Under the pieces are notes generated by a model. That model did no database searches. It was not told the origin of the DNA and worked only from the letters and a program-made list of their open reading frames with translations. A stretch of DNA of 11,134 nt from Thermofilum sp. ex4484_15 (lineage in GTDB: Archaea; Thermoproteota; Thermoprotei; Thermofilales; EX4484-15), in the NCBI GenBank assembly GCA_002254595.1, contig NJEH01000057.1, positions 1 to 11,134 on the forward strand. Reading direction: 5' to 3'. Positions 1 to 5,793 of the stretch are shown here, piece by piece; the stretch's first letter is position 1; every line of letters starts with the position of its first letter. Both the position numbers and the translations under genes were made by a program.

Positions 1-449
1 TTAAAGTGGTAAGCCCCCAGGAAATAGATGAAAAGTTAACGAGCAAGGAAGGTAACTTAAACGATTTGGAAGCCGAGGTCACCGTTGAATTAATAAGCTC
101 CCTAACTGAGACTCCCTATGCAATTTACCTAGATTCCCCCGATCCGGTAGCTAAGAGATATAGCGATAAGGTAGTTAAGCTACTAAGTTCTAGGGGGTTA
201 AGTAATGTAATAGTAATAGCTGAAAATGGTGCTGACAAGAGGTATCCGATAGTTTCTGCGGCCTCGATAGTAGCTAAGGTAATAAGGGACAAGGAGGTGG
301 AGGAACTTAAGAAGCTATACGGAGATTTCGGCTCCGGATATCCTTCAGACCCTAAGACTTTAAGGTTTTTAAGAGATTGCTTAAGGAAGGGATACTTACC
401 TCCTATAGTAAGGAGATCTTGGTCTACCTTAAGGAGGTTCGGGGCTTAG
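1..449 (+). CDS. rnhB: Ribonuclease HII, 5'-truncated by window edge
   Basis: RNase HII cuts the RNA strand of RNA-DNA hybrids and removes misincorporated ribonucleotides in the cytoplasm. The frame is open from base 3, so the N-terminus with the catalytic Asp-Glu motif (GxDEAG) lies outside; roughly 60-70 residues are missing if the protein has the usual archaeal length of about 210. Numbering from the GTG at 6, the visible family marks are EID (6-8), the catalytic-type Asp43 in LDSPDP, Asp77 in NGADKRYP, the block SAASIVAKVIRD (84-95), YGDFGSGYPSDPKT (105-118) and the archaeal C-terminal RRSW. The GTG at 6 is not the real start, because the homologous region continues upstream. Stop is TAG at 447-449. 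DUF424 follows after a 41-nt gap that holds a possible promoter. Family assignment is secure; the visible residues look intact. Confidence 0.95.
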   Translation, partial: KVVSPQEIDEKLTSKEGNLNDLEAEVTVELISSLTETPYAIYLDSPDPVAKRYSDKVVKLLSSRGLSNVIVIAENGADKRYPIVSAASIVAKVIRDKEVEELKKLYGDFGSGYPSDPKTLRFLRDCLRKGYLPPIVRRSWSTLRRFGA

Positions 450-455
450 CTCCAA

Positions 456-471
456 AGGAAACTTTTTTAAC
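456..471 (+). promoter_or_regulatory. Putative archaeal BRE/TATA promoter of the DUF424 gene
   Basis: A purine-rich stretch (AGGAAA) followed by CTTTTTTAAC at 462-471 resembles a crenarchaeal BRE plus TATA element. The TATA centre lies about 25 bp upstream of the ATG at 491, which would give a leaderless transcript. The run of T could also help end RNase HII transcription. Inferred from spacing and composition only. Confidence 0.45.
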
Positions 472-490
472 CCTTAAGGCCGGCTATAAG

Positions 491-802
491 ATGAGGAAGG
501 GGATGTGTAGTTACTATATGAAGCTCCATAAGAAGGGTAACGATGTAGTATTAGCGGTTTGCGACGAAGAACTATTAGGTAAGTACTTTACTGACGGTAA
601 GTTAAGATTACACATAAAGGAGGATTTCTATGGAGGTAGTAAGGTAGGAAGGGAGGAGTTACTTAAGGCTTTAAAGGAGGCTACTATCATTAACGCAGTA
701 GGGGAGCGTTCCGTTTCGATAGTAATAGGGGATAATAACGTGCTTAAGGAGGCTATAATTAGAATATGCGGTATACCGCACGTTCAGTTAATTAAGTTTT
801 GA
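491..802 (+). CDS. DUF424 family protein, archaeal, function unknown
   Basis: A small archaeal protein of about 103 residues. Family marks, numbered from the ATG at 491, are CDEELLGK (24-31), FYGG (46-49), ATIINAVGERSV (63-74) and GIPHVQ near the C-terminus. The biochemical role of DUF424 is not established as far as I know; its position between RNase HII and NMD3 hints at RNA or ribosome metabolism. The frame is open back to a possible ATG at 377, but that would overlap RNase HII by about 70 nt and exceed the usual family length of about 95-100. The ATG at 491 fits best because a TATA-like element sits 25 bp upstream; ATGs at 503 and 518 are alternatives. The stop at 800-802 is followed closely by a Shine-Dalgarno motif for NMD3, so the two are probably cotranscribed. 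Confidence 0.85.
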   Translation: MRKGMCSYYMKLHKKGNDVVLAVCDEELLGKYFTDGKLRLHIKEDFYGGSKVGREELLKALKEATIINAVGERSVSIVIGDNNVLKEAIIRICGIPHVQLIKF

Positions 803-806
803 AAGC

Positions 807-812
807 GGAGGT
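807..812 (+). promoter_or_regulatory. Shine-Dalgarno site deciding the NMD3 start
   Basis: GGAGGT at 807-812 ends 10 nt before the ATG at 823. This supports that ATG over the in-frame TTG at 799, which overlaps the DUF424 stop and lies upstream of the motif. The ATG also places the first zinc-finger cysteine at residue 6, as usual in archaeal NMD3. Confidence 0.7.
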
Positions 813-822
813 AATAGTTGGG

Positions 823-1911
823 ATGGTAAGTAGGTTCTGTGCTCTCTGCGGTAAGGAGACTAATGAACTACTAGAGAACCTTTGCTATGAATGTTATAGG
901 AGGTTGCATCCTTTAGTAAGATTACCTTCCGAAATTGAAGTAAAAGTGTGTAAGAATTGTTTTTCCTATTACTTAAGCGGTAAGTGGGTAAGTCCCAGAT
1001 CCCAGCAACCTTTAAGTGCCTTAAGAGAGGCCATAAGGGCTAAGGTAAGGAAATCCTTAAAGTTCGAGGGGAAGGTAGAGGAAGTCAAGGTAATGAACGA
1101 TATATTAATTAAATTGCCTAAAAAGGGAGAGTTCTTAGGCATAAGGGTTAAGGTAAAGGGTAAAGTTCATGAGAAATTACCTTCCTACGAGGAGGAGTAT
1201 TTAGTTAGGGTAACCGTAACTTATTCATTATGTCCTTCCTGTATGGTAGTAATGGGAGGTAAGGAGAAGGCAATACTTCAATTAAGGGCCGACGGCCGTA
1301 GCATAGGTAGGGAGGAAATGGAGAAGCTAAAACTTACGATATCGAAGGCTTTGGAAGAAGTTTATGAAGTAGATAAGGGGGCTGTAATATTAGACTGGGT
1401 AGAGAAGGAGGGTTCGTTAGACGTTTACTTAGCTTCCACTTATGCCGCCAGGAGGATAGCTTCTTATATTCAAAAGTTCTTCGCGGCTAAGAGATTAGAA
1501 ACGAATAAGGTAATAGGTTATAAAAGGGGGAAACCGGTAACTAGGCTTACCATAAGGCTATCTCTACCTTCCTTCAGGAAAGGGGACGTAGTAGATTTCA
1601 AGGGGAATCCATTACTTATAGAGTCGATAAGTAAAAGTGGGGTTAAGGGTTTACTCCTAACTAATTACTCATACGTTAAGGTACCTTTCACTAAATTATT
1701 CAGGAATCCCAAGCTTATATTTAGGAGGGAGGAATTAGTCAAGGCTATGGTTACTTCGGTTAATCCCCCCTACGTAACCTTACTTACTGAACCAGAATAT
1801 AAGCAAGTAGAGGTAAAGTTAACTAAAATACCGTTGTGGATCAAGGAGGGAGCTAAAGTTAACTTACTCGAAGTAAGAGGTAAGATTTTCTTATCGCCTA
1901 TAATTGCATGA
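823..1911 (+). CDS. nmd3: NMD3 family protein (ribosomal large-subunit biogenesis factor homologue)
   Basis: Homologue of eukaryotic NMD3, the adaptor that binds late 60S subunits and exports them from the nucleus. Archaea have no nucleus, so the archaeal protein probably acts in assembly or quality control of the 50S subunit; that role is inferred. The product has 362 residues from the ATG at 823. Four CxxC pairs typical of the N-terminal zinc-binding region are visible: C6/C9, C21/C24, C43/C46 and C137/C140. The rest is an alpha-beta region rich in Lys and Arg, in line with rRNA contact. The C-terminal part (about 250-362) has short beta-rich repeats. The gene follows DUF424 after 20 nt with a good ribosome-binding site, so it is likely in the same transcript. 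All eight zinc-ligand cysteines are present, so it appears functional. Confidence 0.92.
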   Translation: MVSRFCALCGKETNELLENLCYECYRRLHPLVRLPSEIEVKVCKNCFSYYLSGKWVSPRSQQPLSALREAIRAKVRKSLKFEGKVEEVKVMNDILIKLPKKGEFLGIRVKVKGKVHEKLPSYEEEYLVRVTVTYSLCPSCMVVMGGKEKAILQLRADGRSIGREEMEKLKLTISKALEEVYEVDKGAVILDWVEKEGSLDVYLASTYAARRIASYIQKFFAAKRLETNKVIGYKRGKPVTRLTIRLSLPSFRKGDVVDFKGNPLLIESISKSGVKGLLLTNYSYVKVPFTKLFRNPKLIFRREELVKAMVTSVNPPYVTLLTEPEYKQVEVKLTKIPLWIKEGAKVNLLEVRGKIFLSPIIA

Positions 1912-1929
1912 AGTAGCTGAATTAGGTAT

Positions 1930-1957
1930 TTTATAAACTTTTCGTACATAAATATAT
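1930..1957 (+). promoter_or_regulatory. AT-rich intergenic promoter region before the ABC exporter
   Basis: The gap at 1912-1987 contains two TATA-like elements: TTTATAAAC (1930-1938) and TAAATATA (1949-1956). The second lies about 35 bp before the ATG at 1988, giving a predicted leader of roughly 10 nt; the first would give about 28 nt. This marks a likely transcription-unit break after NMD3. T-rich stretches here (for example 1939-1942) could assist termination. I see no clear Shine-Dalgarno at normal spacing for the ATG at 1988. Confidence 0.45.
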
Positions 1958-1987
1958 CTCACTTTAGGTTTCAGTTTATATGGAGTT

Positions 1988-2920
1988 ATGGAAGAGGTTA
2001 TTCGGGTAACTAAGTTATTTAAGAAGTACAGGAGGAGGACAGCTCTAAGGGGATTAAGCTTTAAGGTTCATAGGGCTTCAATTCATGCACTCTTAGGCCC
2101 GAATGGAGCAGGTAAAAGTACCGCACTAAAGGCCATAGTCGGCTTAATTAAACTCGATGGAGGGGAAATAGAAGTACTAGGCGTTAAGGCTTCTGAAGAT
2201 GAACGTAAAGTAAGGGAATTAATAGGTTATGTACCTGAGAACCCCCCCTTCCCTAAGTGCCTTAGTGCCGAGGAAGTATTAGACATTTACGGCAGGATTT
2301 ACGGTATGAGTAAAGCTGAGAGAAGGAGGATGATTAAGCACTTACTAGAGCTAGTAGGTTTAAGTTTCTCTAGAAGGGTAAAAATAGGGAAGTATAGTAA
2401 AGGAATGATACAGAGGTTAGCCTTAGCGCAAGCCTTGATTAATGATCCCCCGATCTTGATAATGGACGAGCCTACTTCCGGGCTGGATCCAGAATGGATT
2501 ATTAGGTTTAAACGTTTAATAAAGCAGTTAAGGAGGGATGGTAAGAGCATACTTTTCTCCTCTCACTTACTTTATGAAGCTAAGGCATTATGTGATGAGG
2601 TTACCGTAATCTATGAAGGTAAAGCTCTCTTTAGCGGCCCCTTAAGGGATTTCCTCTCTAAGGCTAGTAGGGGAATTACGATAAGGTTGGAGGTGAGGCC
2701 TCTAAAACCTAGCTTAGTCGATAAGCTTAGATCCTTACCCTTCGTAAGGGAAGTAGGTGTAGAGGGAAGTAGCAGGTTAATAATTGAGATTAGAGAGGGC
2801 GAAGACCATAGATTGGACATAGTTAAGATATTATATAACATGGGATGCTACCCACTAGAGGTAGTTAAATTAGGACCCAGCATAGAGGAAGCTTACCTCA
2901 AGATAGTTGGGAGGGGATAA
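1988..2920 (+). CDS. ABC-2 type transporter, ATP-binding subunit
   Basis: Cytoplasmic ATPase of a CcmA/NatA-like ABC exporter; it works with the permease directly downstream. Visible motifs are Walker A GPNGAGKST (37-45), a Q-loop position reading YVPE (Glu84 instead of the usual Gln), signature YSKGM (136-140, a degenerate LSGGQ), Walker B ILIMDEP (156-162), D-loop SGLDP (164-168) and switch His193 in SSHLL. The catalytic Glu161 is present. After the ATPase domain (about 1-225) there is a C-terminal extension of about 85 residues, common in this exporter class. The 310-residue length is normal. The ATG at 1988 is the only sensible start. Substrate cannot be told from sequence. Confidence 0.92.
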   Translation: MEEVIRVTKLFKKYRRRTALRGLSFKVHRASIHALLGPNGAGKSTALKAIVGLIKLDGGEIEVLGVKASEDERKVRELIGYVPENPPFPKCLSAEEVLDIYGRIYGMSKAERRRMIKHLLELVGLSFSRRVKIGKYSKGMIQRLALAQALINDPPILIMDEPTSGLDPEWIIRFKRLIKQLRRDGKSILFSSHLLYEAKALCDEVTVIYEGKALFSGPLRDFLSKASRGITIRLEVRPLKPSLVDKLRSLPFVREVGVEGSSRLIIEIREGEDHRLDIVKILYNMGCYPLEVVKLGPSIEEAYLKIVGRG

Positions 2921-2941
2921 GTTATCGGGGCTTTAACGGCC

Positions 2942-4072
2942 GTGGTAGCGTATGAAGCTAAATTAATGTACAGGAGGAGGAAATTTTACGGCGCTCTATT
3001 CATATCCTTAACTCCGCCTCTCGTATTAGCTTTGATTAGTTGCTTCCTAAACGTTAAAGCTCTTATCTTAGGGATGGTAGGTAAGGATTTAGCCGATAGA
3101 GTTTGGGCCATGTTTTACGGTATAGAATTAGTTAAGCCTTCATTAATTCAGTTAACAGGATTAGCGGGCCCCTTATTAACCGTGTTAGTAGGATCATTAA
3201 CGGCATCTGATAGTCTGCCTAGCGAGTTTAAGGAGGGTAGTATAATTTTATTGCTCTCGAAACCTTTATCTAGGCTAGAATTAATAGTAGGTAAGTTAAT
3301 CGTCATATATTTAGCATTACTACTCACTTACTTCATAGGATTAACTGCATGCTGGCTAGAAGCCTGTTTATTAATAGGTAAGCAGGGAGGCTTTACCGAA
3401 GCCATATTAACAGCCTTAGCGGCTTCCTTCTCCGCCTTCTCCTGGGCTTTAATGACTTTCGCTATAAGTAGCTTCGTAAGGAACTCCTCCCTCTCCGTAC
3501 TTCTAACGCTTTTAATTTACCTAGGCGGCAGCATGATCAGTATCTTAATGACTTTACCAAGTGGTTTAAAATACCCTCCTTCCCCCGCTTGTATGGTTAG
3601 GGTCAAGTACAAGAACTACCTACCGTGGGAAGTCGTAAGTAACTTACCTCAATACGTTTACGAATACTTTAGCGGAGGTAAGGTCAAGGTAATACCTTCT
3701 CTTTCCTTCCTTTACGCCCATGATCCCTTACCTATACTGTTACCTAGGTACTTATTACAACTTTCGTTAACGGTAGGAATCCCTAAGGATAGAATATTAT
3801 GCGTTAACGGTTTAAGAGTACCCTTTACCACTAGATTGTTAATAGTGGGTAAATACGGTAGCTCCGGACTCGAAGGCTTTAAGGAGGGAAAAGGGGCTTG
3901 GATAAGGGTAGAATTAAAACCCTCTAAAGGAGTTAAGAAGAGGATAACTCTCTCCTTACCCTTCACCTATAATAAGAGAGCTAAATTGACTGTAGAAGGT
4001 GAGTTTGAGCTAACCTCTATCCAATATCCTTCATGGGTGAAAGTAGGCGAATTATTTTACTTAGAGGAATAG
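2942..4072 (+). CDS. ABC-2 type transporter permease with long C-terminal tail
   Basis: Membrane partner of the upstream ATPase, starting at a GTG 21 nt after its stop, with GGGG (2927-2930) as a weak ribosome-binding site. I see membrane segments at about 17-37, 72-90, 116-138, 154-178 and 184-205. Between the second and third lies the cytoplasmic signature of ABC-2 permeases: SEFKEGSIILLLSKPLSR (94-111), the likely contact with the ATPase. Canonical members have a sixth helix. Here residues 206-376 are a polar, beta-rich tail with no convincing final helix; 263-281 is moderately hydrophobic but contains Arg268. With five helices and the N-terminus inside, the tail would be outside the cell. 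It has no N-x-S/T sequon, so the topology is uncertain. It may pair with the two-helix protein at 4939. Confidence 0.82.
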   Translation: MVAYEAKLMYRRRKFYGALFISLTPPLVLALISCFLNVKALILGMVGKDLADRVWAMFYGIELVKPSLIQLTGLAGPLLTVLVGSLTASDSLPSEFKEGSIILLLSKPLSRLELIVGKLIVIYLALLLTYFIGLTACWLEACLLIGKQGGFTEAILTALAASFSAFSWALMTFAISSFVRNSSLSVLLTLLIYLGGSMISILMTLPSGLKYPPSPACMVRVKYKNYLPWEVVSNLPQYVYEYFSGGKVKVIPSLSFLYAHDPLPILLPRYLLQLSLTVGIPKDRILCVNGLRVPFTTRLLIVGKYGSSGLEGFKEGKGAWIRVELKPSKGVKKRITLSLPFTYNKRAKLTVEGEFELTSIQYPSWVKVGELFYLEE

Positions 4073-4087
4073 TACTAGGGGATAAAT

Positions 4088-4918
4088 ATGGAGTTAAAGT
4101 TCGGTACGGCCGGTATACCTCTTAGTGCAAAAGGCAAGGGGACTATAGAAGGCATAATGGAAGTTAAGAGATTAGGGCTAGGAGCTATGGAATTGGAGTT
4201 CGTAAGGGGGGTTAGGTTAAGCGAGAAGGGAGCTATGGAAGTAGGCGCTGTAGCTAAAAGCCTTAATGTAACCTTAACGGCCCACGGTCCCTACTATATA
4301 AACTTAAACTCCTCGGATAAAGCTAAGGTAGATGCTAGCGTTAAGAGGATTTTAGATACCGCTAAGGTAGCTTACGCAGCAGGGGGTTATTCCATAACTT
4401 TTCATACCGCTTATTACGGTAATTCCTCTAAGGCCGAAACCTACGCTAGGATTAAGAAGGCTTTAACTAAGGTTATAAGGGAATTACAGGATAATGGTAT
4501 TACTATATGGGTTAGACCTGAAACTACGGGTAAAAGGTCTCAGTTCGGCACATTAGATGAGGTAATTAAACTAAGTGAGGAACTAGAAATGGTAATGCCA
4601 TGTATAGACTTCGCTCACATACATGCTAGAAGTAGGGGGGCTTATAATAGTTACGAGGAATTCTCCTCGATTTTAGAGCTTATCGAGAGAAGGTTAGGTA
4701 AGGAAGCGTTAAGGGAAATGCACATCCACGTATCGGGCATAGAGTACGGAGAAAGGGGTGAAGTAAGGCATTTAAACTTAAAGGAATCGGACTTCAAGTA
4801 CGCTGACTTACTAAAGGCGTTTAAGGAATTTAAGGTGGGAGGAGTAGTTATATCTGAGAGTCCCAACATAGAAGGGGATGCCTTACTTTTAAAGGAATGT
4901 TATTTAAAGGATCCTTGA
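4088..4918 (+). CDS. nfo: Endonuclease IV (AP endonuclease family 2)
   Basis: Zinc-dependent TIM-barrel enzyme of base-excision repair, expected to cut DNA 5' to abasic sites. At 276 residues it is close to the 285 of E. coli Nfo. The archaeal N-terminus FGTAGIPLSAKG (5-16) is present. Likely metal ligands are His66 (AHGPYY), His106 (FHTAYY), Glu145 (RPETTG), Asp174 and His177 (DFAHIHAR), His214 (MHIHVSG), His228 (RHLNL) and Glu257 (SESP). The Asp of the E. coli Asp229-x-His231 pair does not align cleanly; Glu225, two residues before the expected spacing ends, may take its place. The gene lies between two membrane-protein genes, 15 nt after the permease, so it is probably cotranscribed by location rather than by shared function. 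A sugar-isomerase-like TIM barrel is a less likely alternative. Confidence 0.85.
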   Translation: MELKFGTAGIPLSAKGKGTIEGIMEVKRLGLGAMELEFVRGVRLSEKGAMEVGAVAKSLNVTLTAHGPYYINLNSSDKAKVDASVKRILDTAKVAYAAGGYSITFHTAYYGNSSKAETYARIKKALTKVIRELQDNGITIWVRPETTGKRSQFGTLDEVIKLSEELEMVMPCIDFAHIHARSRGAYNSYEEFSSILELIERRLGKEALREMHIHVSGIEYGERGEVRHLNLKESDFKYADLLKAFKEFKVGGVVISESPNIEGDALLLKECYLKDP

Positions 4919-4938
4919 GCGCTATACGGTAGGTACTG

Positions 4939-5430
4939 ATGAGGTTTAAGAAGTGGGGTTCGAAGTACTTAACTTTGGGTGTAACTTCTTTAGTGGCCTC
5001 CTTAGCTTTATCCTTAATAGCTATGTACCCCATATACCTTAATTTACTAAGTAAGGGGGGGAGGGAGTTTAAGGGAAGGACTCTCTTACCGCTATTCAAG
5101 GGTGAAGCTTCCTTCCCTTACTTCGATTTAAGTGTTAAATCTAACGTTACTATAGAGGTTCGGTTACTCTCCGGTACCGGTAAATACTTGATTAATACAT
5201 CGTTATCTCCATTTAGGGTTTATAAATTTAATTTAACTAACGTTTATTCCCCCTTAACATTAATAGCGACTTGTAACGGTCCTGCACTCATTTATTATAG
5301 TTACCGGGCGTTAAGGATAATTAAGCCCTATTCGATATTGAGCTTTCCTGCTGCTCTCTTAGGGCTCTTAGGTTTAACTTTAACCATTAGGGCTATGTGT
5401 ATCTTAGCGTCCGAATCCAAGCGGAAATAG
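4939..5430 (+). CDS. Two-helix membrane protein with external domain, possible exporter accessory subunit
   Basis: I do not recognise a named family. The 163-residue product has a basic N-terminus (RFKKWGSK), a membrane helix at about 11-33, a beta-rich middle of about 95 residues, a second helix at about 131-156 and a basic end (KRK). Charge distribution puts both termini inside and the middle outside. Three N-x-S/T sequons (N69, N86, N98) in the middle fit an external, possibly glycosylated domain. The start ATG lies 20 nt after the endonuclease IV stop, with GGTAGGT at 4928-4934 as ribosome-binding site. Its position at the end of the ABC-2 cluster, and the absence of a sixth helix in that permease, suggest an accessory or completing subunit. 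This is inference. Confidence 0.7.
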   Translation: MRFKKWGSKYLTLGVTSLVASLALSLIAMYPIYLNLLSKGGREFKGRTLLPLFKGEASFPYFDLSVKSNVTIEVRLLSGTGKYLINTSLSPFRVYKFNLTNVYSPLTLIATCNGPALIYYSYRALRIIKPYSILSFPAALLGLLGLTLTIRAMCILASESKRK

Positions 5431-5441
5431 GATAAAAGAGG

Positions 5442-5458
5442 AAGAAAAATTTATATAA
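5442..5458 (+). promoter_or_regulatory. Strong archaeal promoter of the peptide-transport operon
   Basis: A purine-rich BRE-like stretch (AGAAAAA, 5443-5449) runs into TTTATATAAT (5450-5459). The TATA centre is about 27 bp upstream of the ATG at 5481, predicting a leaderless mRNA. No Shine-Dalgarno lies upstream of that ATG, which agrees. This is the best promoter match in the window. Confidence 0.7.
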
Positions 5459-5480
5459 TGAACATTTTTAATACCTAAAC

Positions 5481-5756
5481 ATGCGGAGGTATTTAAGCCG
5501 TAAGTTAACCGTCTTGGCCCTACTTATAGCCGTTTCATTACTAGTATTGCCTCCTAGTGCTTACGCCCAGATACCTAGGGGACCATGGGTAGATACCATA
5601 GTACTCTTTCCTATGTCGGACGAAGATAAAGTGGTTAGCTTAATAGAAACCGGTAAAATGCACATATGGTTATATAACTTAAGGAAACTCGAAAATATAA
5701 GGGCTGCCGTAGCCTCCCCTAAGGTCAGCTTACTTAAAACTTACGGAAGTCTTTAG
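5481..5756 (+). pseudogene. Peptide ABC transporter substrate-binding protein, N-terminal fragment (gene broken at about 5750)
   Basis: First part of a binding protein whose remainder continues in the +1 frame to 7686. The 91-residue fragment starts with a Sec signal peptide: basic MRRYLSRK, hydrophobic core about 9-25, probable cleavage after SAYA (residue 29). There is no lipobox Cys. Next come PRGPWVDTI (32-40), MSDEDK and the ETGKMHIW segment (57-63), which match the middle of ordinary family-5 binding proteins (…VD.I.F…, …GEIDI…). Reading ends at TAG 5754-5756, just where homologues should continue with the conserved FN…VR.AL…DR segment. That segment is absent from all three frames here. 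Frame 1 is open from 5713 and gives VFRAVSPDYARNADF before joining the second part. The ATG at 5481 is supported by the promoter spacing. Deletion with frame change is likeliest; programmed frameshifting or an assembly error are alternatives. Confidence 0.8.
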
Positions 5757-5769
5757 GGCGGTTTCGCCC
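5756..5769 (+). other. Perfect GC-rich hairpin at the frame break
   Basis: GGGCG (5756-5760), loop GTTT, CGCCC (5765-5769): a perfect 5-bp stem starting at the last base of the TAG stop. It directly follows CTT TAG G, a sequence able to slip +1 (CTT to TTT). It could be a frameshift stimulator, a deletion hotspot, or chance within coding sequence for RAVSP. Confidence 0.5.
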
Positions 5770-5793
5770 GATTACGCTAGGAACGCAGATTTC

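Noticed and set aside
377..490. Longer DUF424 with start at ATG 377
   Set aside because: It would overlap RNase HII by about 70 nt and add 38 residues unlike the family; promoter spacing favours 491.
1912..1987. tRNA or other small RNA gene in the gap before the exporter
   Set aside because: The gap is AT-rich with promoter-like elements and has no stem pattern of a stable RNA.
2229..2243. Glu instead of Gln in the Q-loop of the export ATPase (YVPEN) as a sign of inactivity
   Set aside because: Glu at this position is common in this class of export ATPases, and the other catalytic residues are intact.
2299..2550. Open frame of 83 codons on the minus strand inside the ABC ATPase gene
   Set aside because: It mirrors a coding region with all ATPase motifs on the + strand, has no ribosome-binding site and looks like no family. 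The same applies to minus-strand frames at 2611-2841, 3712-3966, 4651-4869, 4848-5099, 6531-6737, 7353-7556 and 8779-9057.
4936..4943. Box C-like TGATGA of a C/D guide RNA
   Set aside because: It coincides with the start codon region of the small membrane protein, and no matching CTGA D box or terminal stem was found within guide-RNA distance.
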